A stretch of DNA of 18,933 nt from Apophysomyces variabilis (GCA_002749535.1 MZZL01000013.1:1-18933), one strand, 5' to 3'; shown: positions 9,165 through 18,710, counted from the stretch's first letter. Numbers and translations are program-made. The notes: a model not told the origin generated them from the sequence alone.

Positions 9165-9587
9165 TGTTGTATTTCGACATACACACAGACCAATAAACGT
9201 CTTCACATTACCCAAAGCAGTAATTAAAAGAAGAATAAAGTGGAGATCGTAAAAAAGACTTCTTCTTAAACCTGAAGTTGATCTGACACAATAACAGTCT
9301 GAAACCTGTTGAATAAAGACACAGTCCAGACTCAGGAACTCAGAGATAACCTCTTTACCATGACTAAACGAAAATCTACCATTGGCTATCCCAATGAAAA
9401 ACTTTTCTTCGTCATGAATATGTTTACTGATTGGTTTATTATCTGTGTCAAAGAAACTACAATCTAATAACCGCTCACAGTATAAATAAGACTTGGAATC
9501 TAATCTTAATAAAAAACTCTTTTCTTGAGTCTCAAGGATTTATTCTTGTTATCTATTTTTTATCTTAAATTTCCCTCAGATTCCACA
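9165..9587 (+). repeat. gypsy 5' LTR
   Basis: It is 423 bp, begins TGTTGTATTTC and ends ATTCCACA. It aligns without gaps to 15962-16384 with 11 differences, all transitions. A TATA box (TATAAATAAG) lies at 9481-9490, so transcription should start about 25-40 bp further on. Confidence 0.95.
9481..9490 (+). promoter_or_regulatory. TATA box in the gypsy 5' LTR
   Basis: TATAAATAAG is conserved in the 3' LTR at 16278-16287. It is the only strong TATA match in the LTR and sits where a retrotransposon promoter is expected. Confidence 0.6.
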
Positions 9588-9609
9588 TTTTTTTCCTTGA
9601 ATTCTCATT
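9588..9609 (+). other. gypsy leader and primer-binding region
   Basis: Only 22 bases separate the LTR end from the gag ATG. They are T-rich followed by CCTTGAATTCTC. No TGG-initial tRNA primer site is visible. TCCTTGA (9594-9600) is complementary to TCAAGGA inside the LTR at 9533-9539, near the expected transcript start, which would fit self-priming, but seven bases is weak evidence. Confidence 0.35.
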
Positions 9610-11259
9610 ATGTCTTTTAACAACTCTAACACCCCTATCCGCCATGCTTCTACTGGTTCGGTGTCTACTGTCTCTTCTCTCTCTTCGGCTGGTGCTCTCT
9701 CTTCTATGGAGATCCTATCTACCCAAGATACCAACTCAGTTATTTCTCCTGATGACAGCGTTTCTGTCAATGATAATGCTCGTTCCACAACTGGTGCCAC
9801 TGCTTCTACTGGTCCTAGTACCTCACTTACTGCTGGTCCACCTTTAGTCTCTAGTCCTTCTTCTGCGTCCACTCCAATGGAAGGTGTCTAGTATGAGGCT
9901 CTCTTTGTCCCTAGCTCCCTGTCGTCAAAGCATGCATGCCCAGTGGATTCTACCACTAAGCTTGTGAGCCACTACCAAGCAAAGCTTGGTAAGCTCACTA
10001 AGCATTACAGTGAAATCCTTCCTTCCACTGGGCCTGAACAGCTTAAATCCCTCATGACAGAGATATGCAACACCCATCTGGCGCTTCAGGAATTTGAACA
10101 GATAGAACAAGCCTGTGCTCATCAAAAGGTGAAATCACCACCTGCTACTCCCAATCAAACCACGTTGAGATCCCATATCTCTTACTGTGATATTCCGGTG
10201 TTTCAGCTACAAGATTCACCCATCTGGAAAAAGGATAGGGAAGTATTTAAATCAGTGAGCAGTTTCCTATAAACCTTCCAAAAGGTACTCAAAGCCAATG
10301 ATACTGACATCAATGCTCAATGGGAGAAGTGGTTACCTGTATCCCTTCACCCTGATTATGACCCATGGTTCAAACAACATCTGGCCAACTGTAATTACAT
10401 CTGGAATCAAGCTGTCCATATCTTTACCAAGCGTTTTGATTCTCCTGACTGTCGAATTGCAATGGCAAAGCAAGCGTACCTGATGACTCAAGATGATCAT
10501 GAAACCATACGTGACTATGGCACACGCTTCCAGAAAGCATACCGTGAAGGTGGTCTTGCTGACGACCAAGGCTTGGCTCTCCATTTCTTGGTGTCCCTCC
10601 TACCTCATGTCCAAGAAAATATACAAGTTGCTTGGTTTGGCCATTATGGTGATCAATTGCCTACCACCTCCAAACAAGTTCTCCAGGTTGCCCTTTCCAT
10701 TTCTGTGCAGAAACGCAGCAACCGCCACTTGAATGGTGAGAGCAAACTGACTAAACGTCGTGCTCCTGCGTTATTAAGCTCTGCATCCACACCTGCGACC
10801 TCTGCCCATTTTGTCAAAGGTTGTAAATACCATGGTCCAAAGGTGCACCACACCACGCAGGAATGCAAAGGTAAAGGGCGCATGAACACTATGCCATCAA
10901 AAGGCAGTGAACCCCAACCATGTCATCATTGTGGCAAACCATAGTCTACAGGGCACCGCTGTCCTGAATATTACAATAAAAAAAATGCAACCACGAGCAC
11001 TTCTGCGCCTGGTCCCATCAGGACTATGAAATACAAGCAACACCCCACTGATGACGCCCTCGAGGATTTGTCATTTGACTTTTCTGACCTTGACTTTGCA
11101 AACAAGGAAACCGATGGTATGTATCTTAGAATGGGAAAAATTGATCAGAACCAAACTGACAACTCCTTTTCATTACAGACACCAATCCTCCTACAGAATA
11201 AACGCTGCATTGGTTTAGTGGACACTGGAGCCACATTTTCAGCCATAGATCACTGCAGT
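9610..11259 (+). pseudogene. gypsy gag and start of protease (broken by stops and an insertion)
   Basis: One frame runs from ATG 9610 to the nested insertion at 11260, interrupted only by TAG 9889, TAA 10270 and TAG 10942. The first 93 residues are Ser/Thr-rich. The middle part (about 9943-10720) is a typical retrotransposon Gag region, with WNQAVHIFTKRF and Q-rich helical segments. A nucleic-acid-binding knuckle lies at 10921-10962, CHHC then GHRC, with the 10942 stop replacing a residue that is usually tryptophan in CxxC..W..GHxC knuckles. The aspartic protease active site VDTGA is at 11218-11232. Gag would package the RNA in cytoplasmic particles, and the protease would cut the polyprotein. 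The protease is cut off about ten codons after DTG by the nested element. Confidence 0.88.
11252..11259. repeat. target-site duplication of the nested element, left copy (ACTGCAGT)
   Basis: ACTGCAGT matches ACCGCAGT at 12569-12576 at seven of eight positions. The mismatch is T versus C at a CG site, so a C-to-T change after insertion explains it. Confidence 0.65.
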
Positions 11260-11267
11260 TGAAAGGA

Positions 11268-11414
11268 CGTTTTACCCTGGGTAAAATCTGGGTAAAACGT
11301 CAAATATTACTCACATTTTACTCACATTTTACCCACGTTTTACCCAGTGGGTAAAACTTTTGAGAAGTGGGTGAAACGTACCTTTTACCTACATTTTACC
11401 CACGTTTTACCCAC
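11268..11414. repeat. left subterminal TTTTACCC cluster of the nested element
   Basis: About ten copies of TTTTACCC or GGGTAAAA occur in both orientations, several extended as CACGTTTTACCCA. The outermost pair forms a near-palindrome (ACGTTTTACCC facing GGGTAAAACGT, 11267-11300) that could fold back. The same motif recurs at 12513-12562. Confidence 0.8.
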
Positions 11415-12512
11415 CTTCTATACTGTTATTAATTGGATAAAACAATATGTGTCAAACATAATTACATTAATGCTATTGGACTAAGTTGTATGCATTTAAC
11501 AACTAACATTAGAATTCTATTCGACCATATTCTTTTCTTTAAGCTCTTTTATTGGATTAACTTGCTTACAACAATACATGCTATTGAAGCTAATGATTCT
11601 TATCTAGTCTTTCCGATTGGATGCTCTTTTCGTTGCATTCATTATTTTAGCCAATAAAATACACTTCTTTATCATGTACAACAATACTTCTTAGCCTTAT
11701 ATATAGAGAAAACAAACATTTTTATTTTATTGAAGATATATAATATAATGTATGAACAGGTATCTAACTTTACGATTGGATCTATATAATCTTACCTAAT
11801 TACTGAAGGCTAAAGAAGCATAGAATTTAAAAAATGATAATTAGTAAAACATACGGCATAGCAATAACAAACGGCAACATTATATATAGGCCTATAAAAG
11901 ATTATCTTGATGAATAATCAAGTTACAATGGTAAAAAAAATCTGTACCATTAAAACATGTGTCATGTTTCTCTGTTTCCATATTTTTTAAAGAAAGGAAA
12001 AACTACTCTATAGGACAAATAAAAAGTCAAGATTAGTTACATTTAGGTCAATCAATCAAAATACCTTAGTTAAAAGTAAGAAGCAAGCTTTCCTATAACG
12101 TTGCAATTATATCGGCTATCAAAAGAAAAAAAAGAATGAGGTGCTGTCAAATGAAGATAAAAGCTTACCAGTAAAGAACACGCTTTCAGGTCAAGGATGT
12201 ATGTCGTTAAGATGATATATCATCAACATTGTGAAAGTGAGTTTGCTGATGAAGAAGTACTGAAAACGCCATAGAGTGAAAAAAAGCAGAGGAAAAAGTT
12301 TGTGAAAAAAAAGGATAAGTAAAAAGAAAATGCGAATAACCCCATAAAAAAGAAAAAAAAACCATGTTAAAAGCGCGTGATATAAATATTGACGCAGTTC
12401 CTGGGAATCACACATACACTGTCATACTGCTTATATTTTTACATTTGCTAGTTTTTCTCTTTTGGGAAAGGAGAGACTGAACAATACTGAAGATTGCTCC
12501 CCCCATGGGAAA
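11415..12512. other. AT-rich core of the nested non-autonomous element
   Basis: No gene is supported. A 74-codon frame (11433-11657) is compositionally biased and has no recognisable motif. Purine-rich A-tracts lie at about 12120-12140 and 12245-12362. A TATAAATATT-like sequence lies at about 12381, 130 bp before the right repeat cluster, of unknown meaning. Confidence 0.5.
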
Positions 12513-12562
12513 GTGGGTAAAACATCATGTATTACCCAGGGGTAAAATGTGGGTAAAACGCC
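12513..12562. repeat. right subterminal GGGTAAAA cluster of the nested element
   Basis: GTGGGTAAAACATC, TTACCCAGGGGTAAAATG and TGGGTAAAACGCC lie within 50 bp of the right end, mirroring the left cluster. Confidence 0.8.
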
Positions 12563-12568
12563 TACTCT

Positions 12569-12576
12569 ACCGCAGT
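12569..12576. repeat. target-site duplication of the nested element, right copy (ACCGCAGT)
   Basis: Differs from 11252-11259 by one base, C versus T in a CG context. The gypsy protease sequence resumes here in the frame GCA GTG AAT AAA. Confidence 0.65.
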
Positions 12577-12751
12577 GAATAAAGGATTGTTCAATAAATT
12601 ATCTGTACTATTAAAAGAAACAAAGGGTCAAATTAAGTTTGCTGGTCATAATGCTTGTACTGAAAGAATTGGCATCACTCATCCACTTACCATTCAATAC
12701 AATGGCCGTTCTATCACCCATGCTTTTGAAGTCATGGAACTGGAAAAATCC

Positions 12752-12863
12752 ACCGAAGTAATTTTGGGTTATGATATCTTACCAAAACTTGGTATTACAA
12801 TCTTTGNTACCGAAGTAATTTTGAGTTATGATATCTTACCAAAACTTGGTATTACAATCTTTG
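12752..12863 (+). other. 55-bp direct duplication around a single N (probable assembly join)
   Basis: ACCGAAGTAATTTTG through ACAATCTTTG occurs at 12752-12806 and again at 12809-12863, with one base different inside, separated by N at 12807 and T. The 57-bp offset keeps the frame and doubles the conserved protease segment VILxYDILPKLGITIF, which occurs only once in related proteases. The most economical reading is two overlapping contig ends joined with an N instead of merged. Confidence 0.8.
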
Positions 12864-14374
12864 GTATGGCCATTAAATGGGATGATGAGTCGTCCAAACA
12901 CGCTGACAATCAGGAATCCAATGATGAATATGTTCCTAACGATTCTCTAGCTGGTACTGCAAAAGAACGAGAACACTTCTTTGCAACCATTCAATCCTCC
13001 ATTACTGCCAATGAGCATATCCCGAAAGAATCATTCTGTACAGTCCCAGAATCCGTTGTCCATTTACCAATGAAAGAGGGAGCTCACACCTACCAACGCC
13101 AGTACCTGTTACCGTTCAAACTCAAACTGGTAGTGGATGAAACAATCCAAAAATGGCTTGCTGAAGGTATCATCACACGTGCACCTGTCAACACCACGTG
13201 GAACAGTCCTCTTACACTGGCAGATAAAAAGGATGCATTTGGCAACAAGACAGGAAAATGAGTCTGCCTCGATCCTCGTCATATCAATCGTCTTCTTCCC
13301 GATGATAAATTTCTACTTCCTTTAATCTGTGATATTTTCTACGCCATGAGAAGTGCAAAAATCTTTACCACGCTAGACCTTAGCAATGCCTTCCATCACT
13401 TTGAGATTTATGAACCGGATCATCACAAAACAACCTTTACCCATAACAGTTTACAATGGATGTTCCGCGGCTGCCCATTTGGTCTTAAACCCATCAGCAG
13501 CAAATTTCAGCATGTGATGAACTTGATCTTCCAAGACATGTCATTCGTCAAAGTATTTGTGGATGACATTGTAATCTTCTCCACTACCATGGAAGAACAT
13601 ACACTCTATGTCAAAAAAGCCATCAATAAACTCACATTGGTGAATCTCATTCTCAACGCCCAGAAATGTCACTTTGCACAGAGATCCATGTACCTCTTAG
13701 GCTTTTGCATTTCAGATAAGGGTATTTCTCTTGACAAGCGCAAGCTTACAAACGTTCTAGACTAGCCTGTGCCAACCACTGGTCATGCAATTCAACATTT
13801 CCTTGGCCTTGTCAATTACTTCTGCGAGCATGTCCCAATGATTGTGAAACTTACTGCACCTTTGGATGCTCTGCGCAATCAAAAGACTTTGGGTAAACTC
13901 TGGACGCCCATGCACCAAGAGCATTTCAACAAACTCAAAAGTGCCTTGCTTACAAATGTCTTCCTAAAATATCCTGATCTAAACCAACCTTTCCACGTTG
14001 CTACAGATGCTTCCAACACTGGGATAGGAGCTACTTTATTTCAATTACATCCTGTTACTGGCCATAGACAGTACATCAGATTCATGGCGCGATCACTCTC
14101 TCCCTCTGAATGTAACTATACTACTATGAAATGGGAACTGCTGGCCGTCATCTTTGCCTTAAAGAAATTCCACCAGTTTTTGTGGGGTAATCCATTCACC
14201 CTCTACATTGACCATAAGGCACTCACTTACCTGCATACGCAGAAAATTGCCAACGCCATGATGATCAACTGGCTGGACACCCTACTTTCATACAACTTCA
14301 ATGTTGTGCACCTCCCTGGTCACAAAAATATCTTGCCAGACGCTCTTTCAAGACTTTTTGAAAGTCATCAAGAG

Positions 14375-14388
14375 CTGGAGGGGGGTAA
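14375..14388 (+). other. candidate central polypurine tract in gypsy pol
   Basis: CTGGAGGGGGGTAA is identical over all 14 bases to the tract immediately before the 3' LTR (15948-15961). It lies between the RNase H and integrase domains, encoding LEGGK. A second plus-strand priming site in pol is known from lentiviruses and Ty1. The role here is inferred from identity and position. Confidence 0.55.
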
Positions 14389-15784
14389 AACGGCATACAA
14401 GCCTTCTAAAGAATGGCAAAAAGCTATAAACAATCCAGAATTAAAAATTGTTGAATATAAATCGAAGCAAAAAAAACACCATGTATTCCATGTCACCAGA
14501 CGCTCATCAACAACCCTTGAGAAAGTCTGCCTGCCTGAAGAAGAACGTCGAACCATTCTGCAACAAACCCATTTATTCAGACATTTTGGAGCTGAAAGCA
14601 TGGTCAAATCAATCCAGAATAATGGCATGTACTGGCCAAAGATGCTAGAGGATGCAGTAATATTCGTTAGAAGCTGCCCTCAATGCCAACGACACAATAT
14701 CGTAAAACGAGGATACCACCCTCTCAGACCGATATATGCTTACCTTCCAGGAGATCATTGGGCAATCGACCTTGCTTTTCCAGGAATAACCACAGCAAGA
14801 GGGAACAACTACGTACTAGTTATGGTTGATGTATGTACCTGATTCTGCATATTGCATCCACTGCCAAATAAGCAATCCGATACACTCATCGATGCTCTTG
14901 TAAAAGTCTTCTATGATTTCGGATTTCCCTGTATCATACAATCAGACAATGGCACCGAGTTCAAAAACAGCTTCATGAAAAAACTCCGAGAAGCTACCTG
15001 CATTGACAGCCGCCTTACAACACCATACCATCCTCAAGGTAACGGCCTTGCAGAACGATGGATGCAAACGTCCACACAAGTCATACACAAAGTCAAAGAG
15101 GCAGGAGAAGACTGGGATCTTTATATACCTAGCATACAGCTAGCAATCAACAACAAGATCTCCAAACGTCTGAATACACCTCCATTCACCCTCATGTTCA
15201 TGCGCAAAATGAATGGCTTCAGAGACTACCAAAATGAAAAGGCTGAACCATTGTCGGAAGAAGAACTGCTGAAACGCATTGAATACATGGCCGATGTCGT
15301 TTTTCCAGCACTGAAAGAAAGACACGAACTCGCCGCAAACGCCCAAAAGAAAATATTTGATGAGAAGCATGTGATCATCGATATTCCAGAAGGAAGTCAC
15401 GTCATGGTCAGATTACCCACATGAGCAAGTAAACTCGCACCCATATATGAAGGTCCTTACACCGTAGTCCATTGTACACAAGAAGGCACCTATGTACTCC
15501 AAGATGAAACTGGCATGCTCATGTCGAGAGACTATGTACCATCCGAACTGAAACTCATTTCACAGGATGACATCGTGGCCAAAGATGAACTCTATAAAGT
15601 CCAAGCAATCCTTGGACACAGAGGAATGGCTGGCAAGAGAGAATACCTTGTCAGCTGGAAAGGGTATTCTGCAGAAGATAACAGCTGGTTAAAACCTGAT
15701 GCGTTTACAGACCTAGACTTTATTGACGCCTACTGGAGAAGACTTGGTAAAGTGAACAAACCTGCGCCCAAAACCCAGAAATGA

Positions 15785-15947
15785 ACAGGTAACAGCGCAC
15801 AGACCTACTTGAAGAGACAACGTTCTGCGTCTTAAAACACCGCACTTCCATTGACATGGACACCGTTAATCTTCATACTTGCACCGTTACACCATTCATA
15901 CATGTTACAGAGTCGAAATCCTCTTCAAAACATCACCAGTCTACAAC
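15785..15947 (+). other. gypsy 3' noncoding region
   Basis: This is 163 bp between the pol stop and the polypurine tract. No open frame or envelope-like gene is present, so the element lacks env. Confidence 0.7.
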
Positions 15948-15961
15948 CTGGAGGGGGGTAA
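15948..15961 (+). other. gypsy 3' polypurine tract
   Basis: CTGGAGGGGGGTAA abuts the first base of the 3' LTR (TGTCG at 15962). RNase H-resistant purine tracts in this position prime plus-strand DNA synthesis during reverse transcription. Confidence 0.8.
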
Positions 15962-16384
15962 TGTCGTATTTCGACATACACACAGACCAATAAACATCTT
16001 TACATTACCCAAAGCAGTAATTAAAAGAAGAATAAAGTGGAGATCATAAAAAAGACTTCTTCTTGAACCTGAAGTCGATCTGACACAATAACAGTCTGAA
16101 ACCTGTTGAATAAAGACACAGTCCAGACTCAGGAACTCAGAGATAACCTCTTTACCATGACTAAACGAAAATCTACCATTGGCTATCCCGATGAAAAACT
16201 TTTCTTCGTCATGAATATGTTTACTGATTGGTTTATTATCTGTGTCAAAGAAACTATGATCTAATAACCGCTCACAGTATAAATAAGACTTGGAATCTAA
16301 TCTTAATAAAAAACTCTTTTCTCGAGTCTCAAGGATTTATTCTTGTTATCCATTTTTTATCTTAAATTTCCCTCAGATTCCACA
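15962..16384 (+). repeat. gypsy 3' LTR
   Basis: It is 423 bp, begins TGTCGTATTTC and ends ATTCCACA. It aligns gap-free with the 5' LTR, with 11 transitions at CG or CA/TG steps. It carries the same TATAAATAAG box at 16278-16287, which could read outward into the second half of the hAT transposase. Confidence 0.95.
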
Positions 16385-16389
16385 CAATG
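16385..16389. repeat. gypsy target-site duplication, right copy (CAATG)
   Basis: Exact repeat of 9160-9164. The hAT coding sequence resumes here. Confidence 0.92.
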
Positions 16390-17975
16390 CACTGGATCTC
16401 ACAAGTCTAAAGCTACCTAGTTCAACGACTATCAAGCGTGATCTGGAAAAATCTTATCAAAGATATGAACAAGAAATTGCAACCTTGCTACAAGAGCAAC
16501 CTTACCTTTGCTATACTATGGATGGTTGGACTAGTGACATGAAAGACGCATTTCTTGGGATAACTGCATACTGGATTGACAAAGACTGGATACAGCAATC
16601 AGTCATCATTGGTTTTAAACCACTTTATGGACCCCATTCCGCAGTGAACATGGCAGAAACAATGATGGATGTGTTGTATAAATACGATCTTACATCCAAG
16701 CTATTCTTCTTAATGACGGATAACACATCCAATATGACGGCACTTGCAAGGGAACTAGAGCAGATAGTGGGAAGTAAAGTCTTTGCAGCAAAGGACAACC
16801 ATATCCCATATATGGATCACACTTTCAACTTGGCTGTCCAGGCAATTCTATGTGATAGTTTATGCGCAGAGGCATTGGAAGAGAAGGAAGGCAATCTGAC
16901 AGATGATATGGAACAAGATGTTGAGCACCGTCCTGGTGAAAGTGTTGGTAAGGATCATATTATCCAGAAATACACTATGACTAACAGTTCTTCTTACCAG
17001 GTAGTGTCATTAGATGATTGTGTCAAGGCATTATTAAAATTTGAGCATCACTACAAAGATGGGCATTATACAAGTGATTCTGCGATTCAAATGATGTGGG
17101 CAACAAGGAATTGATTGTTGATGTCAGAATGTAATGGAACTCCACTCTTGAAATGCTCAAGAGAGCATATAAACAGTGAGAAGTATACAACGCCACTAGT
17201 TGTTCAATATAAGAGCTTTCTAAATATGCGCTTTCTACAAATGATTGGTTGCAAGTTATTGAAGTGAAAACCCTTTTATCCAGCTTTGATACATTTACTG
17301 CCCTGCTTTCTAGTTCAAAATACCCATCAATCAACGCTTCCATAATTGTATACAACTGGCTCTTCAATCACATTGAGGACTATAGAGAAAAGAAAATTGA
17401 AGTAAGTATTCATAAAAATTTATGGTTCAATATGATACTTACTTTCAGTATCATAGTCTTTTCCTAAAATCACTCTTGCTGCTGAACATGTCCATGACAA
17501 ATTGAAAAAGTATTACAGTCGCGCAATTGCACCCATCTATTTCATTGCCACTGCTTTGGATCCTCAGGCAAAGTATGGATGGTAGGAAGAGGTGTCATGG
17601 CCAGCTGAATGGATAGGCTAAGCAAGGGATGCAGTTGAACAAGCATGGGCAGATGAATTTCAACCAATAGCTGCAATGGTTGCAAATGAAGAAAGCAGTA
17701 AAGTACAACTCTTCAAACTGATGCCGCCTAGGGATCAACTGACTGATTACATTGCAGAGCCACGAACTGATGGAAGCATGGACATTTTGGAGTACTGGAG
17801 AAGTCGCAGTGGGCAATGGCAACAGTTGTTACAAATGGCGTTGAGGTATCTGGCAGTTCCTGCAAGTTCAGTTCCTTGTGAGCATTGCTTTTTACAAGCA
17901 AAGTTCTTTATCCCATTAGAGTGCAATTGGCTGTTGCCAGAGTCGTTGAAACAGTCAGTTCTCTTTGATTTATAG
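16385..17975 (+). pseudogene. hAT transposase, catalytic core and dimerisation domain (broken)
   Basis: This continues 8511-9164 in frame across the CAATG duplication (AYN|ALDLTSLKLP). The core shows TMDGWTS with the first catalytic Asp at 16521, AFLGITAYWID, and LMTDNTSNM with the second Asp at 16719, both typical of hAT enzymes. About one base is missing near 17105, shifting the frame. Afterwards WNSTLEMLKRAY and the SSSKYPS block are readable but hold stops at 17132 (TAA), 17177 (TGA) and 17210 (TAA). A 55-bp intron (17402-17456, GTAAGT donor) leads to the last exon, which has TAG 17583 and TAA 17619. The C-terminus (about 17790-17960: DILEYWR, RYLAVPASSVPCE) is the hAT dimerisation region. 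Stop at 17973. Five of the six hAT stops can be produced by one C-to-T change from CAA, CAG or CGA. Confidence 0.9.
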
Positions 17976-18710
17976 AGAAAGTTTTTAAATTGTTAGAGGA
18001 AAGAAGAGTGGGAAAAGAGTGAATGGAAAAAATAGAGAGGGTAAAAAAAAGTTTTTTTATGAAATAAAGCCACTGCTCCCCCAAAATACACATCTCTTTT
18101 TTTTTTGTTCAAACGTATTCACTTTCCCTTTGCTTTTATAACCTCTTCTCCATTAGGATTCCCAATGATTATTTTCACTACATCTCAACATCTACTGTTA
18201 CATAACATCATATGAGAAATGTTCCTTTTACTCATCTGCTTCTTACTTTGTCCTTATATCTTTCTTTTACTATCAGAAAATAAAGTGACTCATGCACTAA
18301 AGCTTTTTATTACACTGTACCCTTCAGGCCACAAATACGAACTTTATAACCAAGCAATGAGTACCGCTTTTACATGTCTTTTCTACAATTTGGAAAAAAA
18401 AGCAGTGCACTTTAGACGTTTATATTCTACTCTTCAGCTATTATGATTAGCAATTAGTTACCACTATCACTTTTTTCTTTTATTCTTAGTTTGATCATCA
18501 GAAAAAATTATTATACCTTTGTATGCACCATGATATGATTCTATCTGTAACATCAGTGATCTCATCTTGCATTCAGATTCTGTTACAATCTATTATTGTC
18601 CCTTTCTAAAACATTCTCCTTTTATTATGCATACGTTTACCAATGGATAAAGTGCAAATTGATGCTAGACTCTTATGCCTTATAATTCTTACATATTATT
18701 AGTTTATCTG
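17976..18710. other. hAT 3' noncoding region
   Basis: AT-rich sequence after the transposase stop with no supported gene. A 75-codon hydrophobic frame at 18219-18446 has an ATG but no recognisable motif or promoter, and I do not annotate it. Confidence 0.5.

Larger units (their letters stand above)
11260..12568. mobile_element. non-autonomous DNA transposon with TTTTACCC-rich ends, 1,309 bp
   Basis: The ends are 18-bp imperfect inverted repeats: TGAAAGGACGTTTTACCC on the left and, read inward, AGAGTAGGCGTTTTACCC on the right (12 or 13 matching, with a perfect CGTTTTACCC core). They are flanked by an 8-bp duplication with one mismatch. Inside the ends are clusters of TTTTACCC and GGGTAAAA. 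The AT-rich middle encodes nothing recognisable. Eight-base duplications occur in hAT, P and Zisupton/KDZ-type elements. The tips do not resemble the outer hAT element, so the superfamily is unresolved. The insertion splits the gypsy protease. The two sides of gypsy are in different frames relative to each other, so one extra base was present or arose at the site. Confidence 0.7.
12575..15784 (+). pseudogene. gypsy pol: protease end, reverse transcriptase, RNase H, integrase, chromodomain (broken)
   Basis: A single frame runs to the terminal TGA at 15782, interrupted by TGA 13259, TAG 13763, TGA 14840 and TGA 15422. Domains in order: the end of the protease (VILGYDILPKLGI, about 12758-12796); reverse transcriptase (about 13080-13760) with LDLSNAF and the catalytic FVDDI at 13556-13570; RNase H with TDAS (Asp at 14006), WELLA, IDHKAL and DALSR; integrase with a zinc-binding H/H/CPQC block (cysteines at 14675 and 14684) and catalytic Asp 14768, Asp 14945 and Glu 15053, the last two exactly 35 residues apart; and a chromodomain at about 15580-15755 (EYLVSWKGY..DNSW). 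Chromodomains of this family read histone marks and steer integration. Each stop can be explained by one transition from an expected W or R codon. Confidence 0.92.
9165..16384 (+). mobile_element. Ty3/gypsy LTR retrotransposon of the chromovirus type, degenerate, 7,220 bp
   Basis: Two 423-bp LTRs (9165-9587 and 15962-16384) bound gag, protease, reverse transcriptase, RNase H, integrase and a C-terminal chromodomain in the Ty3/gypsy order. The element is flanked by CAATG and preceded at the 3' LTR by a purine-rich tract. Without the nested 1.3-kb element it would be about 5.9 kb. Seven in-frame stops and one frame change across the nested insertion show that it is no longer autonomous. The LTRs differ at 11 positions (2.6%) with no indels, so the insertion is not very recent. 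It lies in the same orientation as the hAT transposase gene it interrupts. Confidence 0.95.

Noticed and set aside
9576..9872. 98-codon minus-strand frame opposite gag, and a Leu-rich plus-strand frame at 9644-9847
   Set aside because: Both are shadows of the Ser/Thr-rich start of gag. Their composition follows from the repeated TCT/ACT codons.
11268..11414. TTTTACCC / GGGTAAAA runs resembling degenerate telomere repeats
   Set aside because: The units are not in head-to-tail tandem, occur in both orientations, and recur at the other end of a bounded element, so they are subterminal transposon motifs.
11433..11657. 74-codon frame inside the TTTTACCC element
   Set aside because: AT-rich low-information translation without a motif, and short compared with any transposase.
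12752..12863. Genuine protein repeat in the gypsy protease
   Set aside because: A single N at the junction and near-identity of the copies favour an assembly artefact over duplication.
14368..14628. Minus-strand frames opposite pol (14368-14628 and 15140-15400)
   Set aside because: They lie wholly within well-recognised RNase H and integrase coding sequence on the + strand and show no motif.
18219..18446. 75-codon hydrophobic frame in the hAT 3' region
   Set aside because: Its leucine/phenylalanine richness is expected from T-rich DNA. No promoter, splice site or recognisable domain is present.
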